From positions 26,971,108-27,035,107 of the forward strand of contig AP025049.1 of NCBI GenBank assembly GCA_036186865.1: DNA of 64,000 nt, written 5' to 3'. A model generated the notes under the pieces. The model saw only the letters and a program-made list of their open reading frames with translations, was not told where the DNA came from and did no database searches. A program made the position numbers and the translations under genes. The first letter of the stretch is position 1. The number at the start of each line of letters is the position of its first letter. Source of the stretch: Eustoma russellianum (Eukaryota > Streptophyta > Magnoliopsida > Gentianales > Gentianaceae). Positions 1 to 11,306 of this stretch are shown one piece after another.

Positions 1-724
1 TGGCAAGTGAAGAGACCAGAATACCCCTTAGCACAAAAATAGGAATTTTGTCCTAGGATGAACCTAGACATGGTGCTGCTCCAGATTCATTTTTGCCATG
101 ATGTGACATGACTTATAAATGTGTCATATGATCATATAAATCCGTTGGAAGAAGACCAAATAAGAATGAGAAGTCCAAATGGTGAAATTACCAAGATAGC
201 CCTTATATAGGTCAATAAGCTTCACCACCGTGTCAAGTCAGTTTTTATCCGTGTCAAGCATGCTTTTCTTCAGCCAATTAGATTCTAAATTGAATAAGGA
301 TCATGTGGGCTTTTGAATCACTCAATTTGGAGTTCATTTGCTCAAGATATGAACCAAAACCTGCAATAGAATACTAAACCGAGCAATTTGCCTTATATTG
401 TAAGTCATGTGACTTCAAGGCTTGGTTAGATCATATAATTAACATGTATTGGCATATATATCATCTAAGATCAGTTTGAACATATCTTGATTTAGACATG
501 TGATTGAATTGGCCAAGTTCAATCTCATGATCTTAATCAAACTTGTTCAATCTTGATTCATTCAATCAATTTCACATTTAGCTCATAAATTCAATCTCAT
601 GCACACATATACTTTAAACGTTACACACATATACATGCTCACATATGCATTTTGCAATATATCACAACAATCTACATGCTCACATATGCATTTTGCAATC
701 ATTCAAACATGATATATCACAACA
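1..724 (-). repeat. Copia 3' LTR, cut by the window edge
   Basis: This is the reverse complement of the first 724 bases of the copia LTR. It ends at CA (723-724), the complement of the LTR's TG start, and is followed by a complementary polypurine tract, so it is the 3' LTR of a minus-strand element. In the segments I compared it matches the LTR at 20504-21227 with no difference seen. It differs at about ten places from 6431-7154, the LTR it would normally pair with. The rest lies left of the window. Confidence 0.9.
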
Positions 725-740
725 ATCTCCCCCTTTTGAT
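725..740 (-). other. Polypurine tract of minus-strand copia element
   Basis: On the minus strand the bases read ATCAAAAGGGGGAGAT and abut the TG of the 3' LTR directly. This is the expected site for plus-strand DNA priming and is the same tract found at 34448-34463 in the intact element. Confidence 0.85.
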
Positions 741-995
741 GATTTGCAAAATTACCCCACATATGTGTATATTAAGCATCTAAATCAAGTATAAGCTTCT
801 CTTTAAATCAAGTTAAGCTGCTCTTTAAATCAAGTTAAGCTGCTCCCCCTTAATGTGTTATCTCCCTCTTAACATGATATACATATATCTCTCCCTTTTA
901 ATGTGTTATCTCCCCCTTAACATGATATACATATGTCTCTCCCCCTTAATTTTGTAAATTATGCAAAAGACTGAACTATGTGCACGGTGTAGGAG
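741..995 (-). repeat. Copia 3' untranslated region with tandem purine-tract repeats
   Basis: This non-coding stretch between the end of pol and the PPT contains a repeat unit of about 50 bp present twice (about 852-950). Each copy carries a complementary AAGGG(G)GAGA tract. Further copies lie near 840 and 945. The same region of the intact element (34211-34450) has four such tracts before the functional PPT. Confidence 0.7.
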
Positions 996-1379
996 TCAGG
1001 TGTGAGCAATTAATCCAAGTCTTGCACGTAAATGCTCAAAGATAGCTTGATTAAGGGGTTTAGTGAATATGTCAGCTACTTGTTGATTAGTTCTAACATG
1101 TTCAATGTGTATATGTCCAAGATTAACATGATCACGGAGAAAATGATAACGTACTTCTATATGCTTTGCCTTAGAGTGTAGTACAGGGTTTTTAGACAAA
1201 TTTATAGCACTTGTACTATCACAATAGATGGGGATATTATTTACTTGTATTTCAAAGTCTGAAAGTTGTTGTTTAATCCATAATAGTTGAGTACAACATA
1301 GACTTAAAGCCATATATTCTGCTTCAGTAGTAGAAAGTGCAACACTAGATTGTTTCTTTGAAAACCAAGATATTTTCAT
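996..1379 (-). pseudogene. Copia pol fragment: C-terminal RNase H
   Basis: The encoded tail runs from ISWFSKKQSSVALSTTEAEY through YCDSTSAINL to the normal pol C terminus, so it keeps the TTEAEY acidic residues and the last catalytic Asp of Ty1/copia RNase H. The apparent start codon is created by the junction and is not a real start. Compared with the intact pol (31016-34210), about 1.9 kb is missing immediately upstream: the second half of integrase, all of RT and the first part of RNase H. It cannot make an active enzyme. It is downstream of and out of frame with the pol N-terminal fragment. Confidence 0.85.
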
Positions 1380-1995
1380 TACAGAATTTGATTAATTCAC
1401 TATTTTTAAACTCACCACCTCTATCACTCCTTATCTTAATAACATGTGATTCATGTTCATTTTCAAGTTGTCTAATTAGATTAGCTATAGATGATGCACT
1501 TTCATCTTTTGAAGCAAGAAACAATGTCCAAGTATATCTTGAGAAATCATCAACTATTACACATACATAATAACTTCCACCTAAGCTTCTTGTTCTACAT
1601 GGACCAAATAAGTCTATATGCAAGAGTTCTAGTATTCTTGTCGTTGTGAACTCGGTTTTAGGCTTAAGGGATTCTCTAACATGTTTTCCTTTGATACAAG
1701 ATTCACATAGTTGAAAATCACTTAAAAGCTCAAAGGTTAAGTTACTTACAAGTAGGACGTTTTTGATCTCAAACTTGTTTGGATCACCAACCTTGCCTTT
1801 GCCAATTATTTGGCCTTGGTTGTTGTCTCCAAAGGTAACTTTGCCACCTTTTGCAACGTTCTTAAGTGTGCTAAACAAATTTTTGTTGCCCGTCATATGT
1901 CTTGAGCAACCACTATCAACTATCCAATTGGTTTTGTTCTTTTCATCTTCTTTGTTGTTATAACCAGCAACTTGTCTTTCTTTGATGTTATGTAC
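1345..1995 (-). pseudogene. Copia pol fragment: protease and partial integrase
   Basis: Reading leftward from 1995, the frame opens just after a TAG at 1998-1996. It contains the aspartic protease motif WIVDSGCSRH, then part of the region before integrase, CESC of the integrase zinc finger, and the integrase core as far as IRSDRGGEF. Two deletions break it. One fuses FELLS to DFQLCESC, with the repeated bases TCAACTATGTGA at both ends in the intact copy, and removes the WHRRLGH half of the zinc finger. The other joins the integrase core to RNase H near 1378. The frame then stops. This is a dead copy, consistent with microhomology-mediated deletion. Confidence 0.85.
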
Positions 1996-2063
1996 CTACA
2001 AATGTAAATAACAACTTAGGTACCCTTTGATTTTGGGTCCTTTCAAGGTTAGACAAGTTAAGT

Positions 2064-4208
2064 TCATGTTAGTGTACCTTTAGGTACCCAAACTTGAACA
2101 ACCTTTCTTGGTTTTGAAATGTTAAAATCATGTTGCATATAATGAACAAATAGTGGATTTTGATACATAGAATATGATGGAAAAGAGGCTGCACATTTAT
2201 GTCTAGTTGGATAAGCATTGTAAGTTCTATATGCATTTGAATGTTGCCATGTATATGAGTTATATCTTGGCCGTGTATAAGCATTGAATTTAGGCCGTGT
2301 ATACGCAAGATGTTGTGTGTGTCTAGGCCGTGTGTTGTAAACTGATTTAGGCCGAGAGTATGTCATGTTCTTCACATAAGCATGTTGTTGCATATAAGGC
2401 ATAACTTGAGCAGATTTCATACTACTTTGTTTAGGCATTCTTGTATACATGTAAGCATGGTTTCTAGGTGTATTTACCTTCCTATATGTTGATGCATTTT
2501 GCAATCTTTGTGATGAAGGTGGTGTGGGCAGAATAGGTTCATTTCTAAATGCATTTGGCCTATATTTCATGTTGGTTGAAGATGATACAAATGTTGTTTC
2601 CTTAGGTGTGTATTCAGCTTCTTTAACATATCCAAGACCTTGTTTGTCATTTCCATGCTTTTGAGATGCAATAAGAGTGTCTAACATGTTGGAACCATTC
2701 TTAAATTGTTCTAAAGATTTGATCAAGTCTAGGTTGCATGCTTTTAATGATTCAAATTCAGTTTGTATTTCATGTAATTTAGACTTTAAGACGTTGTAAT
2801 CAACACATTGCACACATTGCACATTTTCATGTTTGTTCTTAAGTTCCTTAATCTGATTTTGCATTGAACTAATAGTGTTAGATGATTCAAGTTGAAGAAC
2901 TTCTAGTTGAGAAGTTAGATTCAAGTTAGACGTCTCCAACTTGTTCTTCTCCTCAACTATTCTTTTCTTCTCCTTGGATAGCTTCTTATATCTATCATGC
3001 AACTTTTCTAATTCATCCAACAATTCATCTTGAGTAAAATCACATTCAGAGTCAGAATCGAATGTTACCTCATTTGTAGACTTTGAAGCCAAACATGTTT
3101 GTGCAACTTCAGGTTCTTCCTCGGATTCGGATGAAGATGTGTCATCCCAAGTGCTTGAACTTGCCTTGAGAGCTTTCTTCCTCCTTTGCATAGGTTCTAC
3201 TCTAGTTTTTGTCCTTGTCTTTTCATCCATGTCACGGTTTTTGTTCTTGTTTGGACAATCATATGATATGTGTCCTTGTTTGCCACATTCATAACACTTA
3301 AGTTCTTTATCATACCATTTACCATCTTGTTTGTTAGATTTCACATTGATAGGGGCAGCTGATTTTGCTTGTCTTTTAGTTGGTCTTTTCTTGAAAAACT
3401 TCCTTAAACGCCTAGCTAACAACATTATGTCTTCTTCATCACTTTCATCATCACTTTCATACTCGGCTTGATTAGATGATTCGGGTTCATTTGTTACAAA
3501 TGCAAGTGATTTAGACTTGTTACTAGTTTCAGCCTTTCTTATATTCAACTTGTTTTCATAAACTTTTAAAGAACCTATCAATTCATCAAGTTTTATTTGA
3601 GAAAGATCTTTGCTTTCTTCAATGGCACTAACTTTGGCATCCCATTCAATTGGCAAACTTCTCAAAACTTTTTGCACTTTTTCTTTCATCAAAAACGTTT
3701 TACCAAGGGATTCAAGTGAGTTGTATAAGTTTGTAAGCCTTAAATCCATATCAACAATTGATTCATTAGGCAGTAAATGAAATGTTTCAAGTGTAGTCAT
3801 TAACATGTTAATCTTTGATTCCTTTACTTGATTAGTTCCTTCATGCTTCATTTCAAGACATTTCCACATATCCTTTGCACTTAAACATGAAGAGACATAG
3901 GCAGATTCACTCCTACTTAAACCATTCAACAATAATTGCATTGCTTTAGCATTAAGACTCATTTTCTTTTTATCTTCATCACTCCAATCTTTTCTATATT
4001 TCTCAACTTCTTGTGATAAGCCATCAATTATAACATGCTTAGTAGGCACATAAGGTCCATCTTCAATGATAGACCACAAGTCTATATCAATAGCCATTAA
4101 GAACAATTTCATCCTAAGTTTCCAATGACTAAAGTTTTCTCCATCAAAAAGAGGTGGTCTTTGTGTGGACATGCCTTCTAATTCTATTTTCATGTGTGAC
4201 TTAGACAT
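2064..4208 (-). CDS. gag: Copia Gag, 714 aa, intact
   Basis: This complete Gag frame is nearly identical to the copies at 11307 and 28803. It begins MSKSHMKIELEGM. It contains the UBN2/Gag-type N-terminal half, a CCHC zinc knuckle CYECGKQGHISYDC near residue 305 for RNA packaging, an acidic serine-rich stretch, a coiled coil at about 400-500, and a Tyr/Arg-rich tail with repeated TRP(K/R) motifs before QVWVPKGTLT. Its own pol is broken, so any particle formation from this locus would rely on enzymes from another copy. The start is the first ATG after the leader and is the same in all copies. Confidence 0.88.
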   Translation of the reverse strand: MSKSHMKIELEGMSTQRPPLFDGENFSHWKLRMKLFLMAIDIDLWSIIEDGPYVPTKHVIIDGLSQEVEKYRKDWSDEDKKKMSLNAKAMQLLLNGLSRSESAYVSSCLSAKDMWKCLEMKHEGTNQVKESKINMLMTTLETFHLLPNESIVDMDLRLTNLYNSLESLGKTFLMKEKVQKVLRSLPIEWDAKVSAIEESKDLSQIKLDELIGSLKVYENKLNIRKAETSNKSKSLAFVTNEPESSNQAEYESDDESDEEDIMLLARRLRKFFKKRPTKRQAKSAAPINVKSNKQDGKWYDKELKCYECGKQGHISYDCPNKNKNRDMDEKTRTKTRVEPMQRRKKALKASSSTWDDTSSSESEEEPEVAQTCLASKSTNEVTFDSDSECDFTQDELLDELEKLHDRYKKLSKEKKRIVEEKNKLETSNLNLTSQLEVLQLESSNTISSMQNQIKELKNKHENVQCVQCVDYNVLKSKLHEIQTEFESLKACNLDLIKSLEQFKNGSNMLDTLIASQKHGNDKQGLGYVKEAEYTPKETTFVSSSTNMKYRPNAFRNEPILPTPPSSQRLQNASTYRKVNTPRNHAYMYTRMPKQSSMKSAQVMPYMQQHAYVKNMTYSRPKSVYNTRPRHTQHLAYTRPKFNAYTRPRYNSYTWQHSNAYRTYNAYPTRHKCAASFPSYSMYQNPLFVHYMQHDFNISKPRKVVQVWVPKGTLT

Positions 4209-4380
4209 GCTTCTTAGTGTGTGAGAAAACGTTTAAAACACTTATAAGAAGAAAAGAAAGTGTCACCTTGTTGTAGATACCAAATATGAAGAATATAAGA
4301 CAACCAGAAAATTTCCAGCAACTTTGCAACTTGGAGTGTAAACTGTTTTCAGCTCAAATAAGAATATGGTGCTCAACCAG

Positions 4381-4392
4381 GCTCTGATACCA
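4381..4392 (-). other. Primer-binding site (tRNA-iMet), minus copia
   Basis: The minus strand reads TGGTATCAGAGC, the complement of the 3' end of plant initiator-Met tRNA. It sits two bases from the 5' LTR end at 4395, with a leader of 172 bp to the gag start. Confidence 0.93.
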
Positions 4393-4394
4393 AT

Positions 4395-7154
4395 TGTTGG
4401 ACCTGTATAGCACCACTAGAGGGGGGGGTGAATAGTGGGTTAGCGGAAATTACACTACAATTACCTTCAAAAACTTGTTTGAAGACCCCTTTGCCTCTTT
4501 AGCCTCAGATTCTGGAATTTCCAGAAACAGTTCACTGTTTTGAGCGCTTTGGTTGAACCACTTATACACCTGTGCAAGCTCTCAAACTTGGCAGAGATCA
4601 AGTTTAGGATGTTTATAGTATGTCATAAAAAATTCAATCAATTCCAAGCAAGTTAGCACGTTCAAATAAGCAAGAAAAGTAAAGTGTGCAATTCTGGCAG
4701 TTTCAGGCAGAATGTTAGCTTAACTTCAAACGATGATATCTCAAAATCTACCCGTGCTATTTTGATGAATCTTATGTCAAATTAAACCTTATGATGTCTA
4801 GTTTAATTTGATATAAGGCTCACTTCAAGATTCGCAGGATAACCTATTCAAATTGAACAAGTTTTGCACACTGGTCAGAATTGTTCACAGAATGTAGCAA
4901 CAATTTTGTGAAGACGATTTGAATAGGCTAAACTCCTTAGAATTTAGTGATTCTTGCGGCTAATGAAAGCTAACACATTGAAGTATAATATATCCAAAAT
5001 TCATGCAATTCTAAGACTGTTTGCTTGTTCAATTATGCGTGCCAAGTTAGTATAATTCTCAGGCAGAAAACAGTAAGTGCAGGAAATAAGTAAAGAACAC
5101 AAGGAATTATCCTGGTTCGGTCAATGTGACCTACTCCAGTCCCAAGAGACACCTTCTCTTGGATTTCACTAAACACCAAACACCAAAGTCACCTTACAAA
5201 GCCAAAGGAAGAAGCTTTTCACCAACTTCTTCAAGAGACTTCACCAAAAACAAACAGCAACTAGTTTGTTTCACCTTTGCACCTTTGCACCTTTTGGTCA
5301 CCTCTAAGGAGTAAGCTTTATACACCAGCTTCTCCCTTACAATATGTCGCTTAAAAGGTGTTGAAATGACAAGAAATGAAGAACTATACAATCATAAAGC
5401 TTGCTGCAAATGTGTTCTTCAATATAGAAGAATAGAAGAGAAGAATGGAGAGAGTGAGCTGATTGTCTTGCTTGCTCTTTTTGTTTTTCGTTGTTGCTCT
5501 TTACTCTTCACCTTTGGAGCTATTTATAGCCAAGAGGACAGCCTAAAGGCTCCTCAAAGAGACGTTGGAATGGTTGAGAAGAATGGAGAAAAATCAGCAC
5601 TTTTCTAGCTATCCAAATTCAGCATTTGACTTTCAAGATAAAGTTGATCTTTTGATGCTTTGAATTGGTCTTCCAACTGAACTTTTATCCCATTATAGAC
5701 GTTGGAGCTGAGGTGGAAAATGACTTCATTTGAACGTTTAAAAGGCAGCTCCAATCAGCAATGTCCATGTGTGAATAACTTGCCATGTATGCAGCTGAAT
5801 TGGCATGTGTTTTGAACAATTTTATCTCCTCATTTTGAACACTAAATGGACGTTGGAATGGCCTAGAAGATAGGCATTGGAGAGTAGTTCAAAGATAGAT
5901 AAATCAGCCAAGCTTTTGAGTTTGAATTAGTCTCCATATAGCCGTTGCATATGCTTCCTTGGTTGAGAGACTTTTGCTTCAAATTTGCTACATTGTAGGA
6001 CTTGTTTTTGTCACACATCATAATCTGAATTTTGACCATATAGCATACGAAATGTTGCTCCATTTTTGAGCCAAAATAGCCGTTGAAAAAGGCTCACAAT
6101 ATATTCAAGAATAGTCATTTGAAATCAGCACAAAAATAGGATTTGTTTCAACTTGCCTTGACTTGTTCAAAAGCTGAAAGTTTGAACATGATTTGTGCCA
6201 ATAACCGTGTGCACACATATAATATATAGCCATTTATGTCTTCAACATGTAACATAGAATACCATATGAAGAATGCCAAGAATTCCAAGAAAACCATATA
6301 TGTGATAACCATAAGAATTCCATTTGAGATACCATGCTGCCCATTTCCATAAATATAGGGCACGTACCATATGTGACATAAACACATATAAACATCATAT
6401 AAACAATATATAACACGTTAGAAGATCCATTGGCAAGTGAAGAGACCAGAATACCCCTTAGCACAAAAATAGGAATTTTGTCCTAGGATGAACCTAGACA
6501 TGGTGCTGCTCCAGATTCATTTTTGCCATGATGTGACATGACTTATAAATGTGTCATATGATCATATAAATCCGTTGGAAGAAGACCAAATAAGAATGAG
6601 AAGTCCAAATGGTGAAATTACCAAAATAACCCTTATAAAGATCAATAAGCTTCACCACCGTGTCAAGTCAGTTTTTATCCGTGTCAAGCATGCTTTTCCT
6701 CAGCCAATTAGATTCTAAATTGAATAAGGATCATGTGGGCTTTTGAATCACTCAATTTGGAGTTCATTTGCCCAAGATATGAACCAAAACCTGCAATAGG
6801 ATACTAAACCGTGCAATTTGCCTTATATTGTAAGTCATGTGACTTCAAGGCTTGGTTAGATCATATAATTAACATGTATTGGCATATATATCATCTAAGA
6901 TCAGTTTGAACATGTCTTGATTTAGACATGTGATTGAATTGGCCAAGTTCAATCTCATGATCTTAATCAAACTTGTTCAATCTTGATTCATTCAATCAAT
7001 TTCACATTTAGCTCATAAATTCAATCTCATGCACACATATACTTTAAACGTTATACACACATACATGCTCACATATGCATTTTGCAATATATCACAACAA
7101 TCTACATGCTCACATATACATTTTGCAATCATTCAAACATGATATATCACAACA
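4395..7154 (-). repeat. Copia 5' LTR, complete (2760 bp)
   Basis: The LTR is bounded by TGTTG...CAACA on the minus strand and followed by the PBS. It contains a TATA box (complement of TATAAATA) at 5521-5528 and several AACGG cores upstream. A run of eight G lies near the 3' end. It is followed at 7155-7159 by ATCAT and then immediately by another LTR end, so two LTRs lie in tandem five bases apart. It differs from the 3' LTR at 1-724 at about ten sites, which is unexpected for a simple insertion. Confidence 0.9.
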
Positions 7155-7159
7155 ATCAT

Positions 7160-9453
7160 TGTTGGACCTGTATAGCACCACTAGAGGGGGGGGGGGTGAA
7201 TAGTGGGTTAGCGGAAATTACACTACAATTACCTTCAAAAACTTGTTTGAAGACCCCTTTGCCTCTTTAGCCTCAGATTCTGGAATTTCCAGAAACAGTT
7301 CACTGTTTTGAGCGCTTTGGTTGAACCACTTATACACCTGTGCAAGCTCTCAAACTTGGCAGAGATCAAGTTTAGGATGTTTATAGTATGTCATAAAAAA
7401 TTCAATCAATTCCAAGCAAGTTAGCACGTTCAAATAAGCAAGAAAAGTAAAGTGTGCAATTCTGGCAGTTTCAGGCAGAATGTTAGCTTAACTTCAAACG
7501 ATGATATCTCAAAATCTACCCGTGCTATTTTGATGAATCTTATGTCAAATTAAACCTTATGATGTCTAGTTTAATTTGATATAAGGCTCACTTCAAGATT
7601 CGCAGGATAACCTATTCAAATTGAACAAGTGTTGCACACTGGTCAGAATTGTTCACAGAATGTAGCAACAATTTTGTGAAGACGATTTGAATAGGCTAAA
7701 CTCCTTAGAATTTAGTGATTCTTGCGGCTAATGAAAGCTAACACATTGAAGTATAATATATCCAAAATTCATGCAATTCTAAGACTGTTTGCTTGTTCAA
7801 TTATGCGTGCCAAGTTAGTATAATTCTCAGGCAGAAAACAGTAAGTGCAGGAAATAAGTAAAGAACACAAGGAATTATCCTGGTTCGGTCAATGTGACCT
7901 ACTCCAGTCCCAAGAGACACCTTCTCTTGGATTTCACTAAACACCAAACACCAAAGTCACCTTACAAAGCCAAAGGAAGAAGCTTTTCACCAACTTCTTC
8001 AAGAGACTTCACCAAAAACAAACAGCAACTAGTTTGTTTCACCTTTGCACCTTTGCACCTTTTGCTCACCTCTAAGGAGTAAGCTTTATACACCAGCTTC
8101 TCCCTTACAATATGTCGCTTAAAAGGTGTTGAAATGACAAGAAATGAAGAACTATACAATCATAAAGCTTGCTGCAAATGTGTTCTTCAATATAGAAGAA
8201 TAGAAGAGAAGAATGGAGAGAGTGAGCTGATTGTCTTGCTTGCTCTTTTTGTTTTTCGTTGTTGCTCTTTACTCTTCACCTTTGGAGCTATTTATAGCCA
8301 AGAGGACAGCCTAAAGGCTCCTCAAAGAGACGTTGGAATGGTTGAGAAGAATGGAGAAAAATCAGCACTTTTCTAGCTATCCAAATTCAGCATTTGACTT
8401 TCAAGATAAAGTTGATCTTTTGATGCTTTGAATTGGTCTTCCAACTGAACTTTTATCCCATTATAGACGTTGGAGATGAGGTGGAAAATGACTTCATTTG
8501 AACGTTTAAAAGGCAGCTCCAATCAGCAATGTCCATGTGTGAATAACTTGCCATGTATGCAGCTGAATTGGCATGTGTTTTGAACAATTTTATCTCCTCA
8601 TTTTGAACACTAAATGGACGTTGGAATGGCCTAGAAGATAGGCATTGGAGAGTAGTTCAAAGATAGATAAATCAGCCAAGCTTTTGAGTTTGAATTAGTC
8701 TCCATATAGCCGTTGCATATGCTTCCTTGGTTGAGAGACTTTTGCTTCAAATTTGCTACATTGTAGGACTTGTTTTTGTCACACATCATAATCTGAATTT
8801 TGACCATATAGCATACGAAATGTTGCTCCATTTTTGAGCCAAAATAGCCGTTGAAAAAGGCTCACAATATATTCAAGAATAGTCATTTGAAATCAGCACA
8901 AAAATAGGATTTGTTTCAACTTGCCTTGACTTGTTCAAAAGCTGAAAGTTTGAACATGATTTGTGCCAATAACCGTGTGCACACATATAATATATAGCCA
9001 TTTATGTCTTCAACATGTAACATAGAATACCATATGAAGAATGCCAAGAATTCCAAGAAAACCATATATGTGATAACCATAAGAATTCCATTTGAGATAC
9101 CATGCTGCCCATTTCCATAAATATAGGGCACGTACCATATGTGACATAAACACATATAAACATCATATAAACAATACATAACACGTTAGAAGATCCATTG
9201 GCAAGTGAAGAGACCAGAATACCCCTTAGCACAAAAATAGGAATTTTGTCCTAGGATGAACCTAGACATGGTGCTGCTCCAGATTCATTTTTGCCATGAT
9301 GTGACATGACTTATAAATGTGTCATATGATCATATAAATCCGTTGGAAGAAGACCAAATTCAATCTCATGATCTTAATCAAACTTGTTCAATCTTGATTC
9401 ATTCAATCAATTTCACATTTAGCTCATAAATTCAATCTCATGCACACATATAC
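7160..9453 (-). repeat. Second copia LTR, internally deleted and truncated
   Basis: It begins on the right side of ATCAT with the complement of GGTCCAACA and has an 11-base G run and a TATA box at 8289-8296. Compared with the complete LTR it lacks about 365 bp at 9357-9358 (joined at short shared bases CCAA) and its terminal 120 bp or so, which are replaced by the plus-strand LTR beginning at 9454. There is no PBS or internal region next to it. It is a solo LTR or a 3' LTR remnant. Confidence 0.85.
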
Positions 9454-11120
9454 CTTGCATATATTTCAACGGCTACTTGGCTCAAAAATGAAGAAAAATT
9501 TCGTATGTTATATGGTCAAAATTCAGATTATGATGAGTGACAAAAACAAGTCCTACAATGTAGCAAATTTGAAGCAAAAGTCTCTCAATCAAAGAAGCTA
9601 TATGCAACGGCTATTGAAGACCAAGTCAAGCTGAATTCTCTCTATCTTTTAGCTACATTCCAACGGCCATTTGACATTCAAATTGAGAAGCCAAATTTGT
9701 TCAAAACACATGCCAATTCAGCTGCACACATGGCAAGTTATTTACACATGGACATTGCTGATTGGAGCTGCCTTTTAAACGTTCAAATGAAGCTGTTTTT
9801 CCACCTCATTCCAACGTTTATAATGGGATAAAAGTTCAGTTGGAAGACCAATTCAAAGCATCAAAAGATCAACTTTATCTTGAAAGTCAAATGCTGAATT
9901 TGGATAGCTAGAAAAGTGCTGAATTTTCTCCATTTCTCAAGCCATTCCAACGTCTCTTTGAGGAGCCTTTAGGCTGTCCTCTTGGCTATAAATAGCTCCA
10001 AAGGTGAAGAGTAAATGTGCACCAACGAAAACAAAAGAAAAGCAAGCAAGACATTCAGCTCTTTGTCTCCATTCTTCTCTTCTATTCTTCTATATTGAAG
10101 AACACATTTGCAGCAAGCTTTATGATTGTATAGTTCTTCATTTCTTGTCATTTCAACACCTTTTAAACGACATATTGTAAGGGAGAAGCTGGTGTATAAA
10201 GCTTACTCCTTAGAGGTGAGCAAAAGGTGCAAAGGTGCAAAGGTGAAACAAACTAGTTGCTGTTTGTTTTGGTGAAGTCTCTTGAAGAAGTTGGTGAAAA
10301 GCTTCTTCCTTTGGCTTTGTAAGGTGATATTGGTGTTTGGTGTTTAGTGAAATCCAAGAGAAGGTGTCTCTTGGGACTGGAGTAGGTCACATTGACCGAA
10401 CCAGGATAATTCCTTGTGTTCTTTACTTATTTCCTGCATTTACTGTTTTCTGCCTGAGAATTACACTAACTTGGCACGCATAATTGAACGAGCAAACAGT
10501 TTTAGAATTGCATGAATTTTGGATATATTGTACTTCAATGTGTTAGCTTTCAATAGCCGCAAGAATCACTAAATTCTAAGGAGTTTAGCCTATTCAAATC
10601 GTCTTCACAAAATTGTTGCTACATTCTGTGAACAATTCTGACCAGTGTGCAAAACTTGTTCAGTTTGAATAGGTTATCCTGCGAATCTTGAAGTGAGCCT
10701 TATATCAAATTAAACTAGACATCATAAGGTTTAATTTGACATAAGATTCATCAAAATAGCACGGGTAGATTTTGAGATATCATCGTTTGAAGTTAAGCTA
10801 ACATTCTGCCTGAAACTGCCAGAATTGCACACTTTACTTTTCTTGCTTATTTGAACGTGCTAACTTGCTTGGAATTGACTGAAATTTTTATGACATACTA
10901 TAAACATTCTAAACTTGATCTCTGCCAAGTTTGAGAGCTTGCACAGGTGTATAAGTGGTTCAACCAAAGCGCTCAAAACAGTGAACTGTTTCTGGAAATT
11001 CCAGAATATGAGGCTAAAGAGGCAAAGGGGTCTTCAAACAAGTTTTTGAAGGTAATTGTAGTGTAATTTCCGCTAACCCACTATTCACCCCCCCTCTAGT
11101 GGTGCTATACAGGTCCAACA
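9454..11120 (+). repeat. Plus-strand copia 5' LTR, 5'-truncated
   Basis: This copy starts abruptly at CTTGCATATATTTCAACGG, inside the LTR, and runs to the normal end GGTCCAACA. It keeps a consensus TATA box TATAAATA (9987-9994) and a C run of seven near the end. Roughly the first 1.1 kb, including most of U3, is missing. It is the inverted counterpart of 7160-8830 and of 18490-20181. Confidence 0.88.
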
Positions 11121-11122
11121 AT

Positions 11123-11134
11123 TGGTATCAGAGC
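11123..11134 (+). other. Primer-binding site (tRNA-iMet), plus copia
   Basis: TGGTATCAGAGC lies two bases after the LTR end and is followed by a 172-bp leader to the gag ATG. Confidence 0.93.
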
Positions 11135-11306
11135 AAGGTTGAGCACCATATTCTTATTTGAGCTGAAAACAGTTTACACTCCAAGTTGCAAAGTTGCTGG
11201 AAATTTTCTGGTTGTCTTATATTCTTCATATTTGGTATCTACAACAAGGTGACACTTTCTTTCCTTCTTATAAGTGTTTTAAACGTTTTCTCACACACTA
11301 AGAAGC

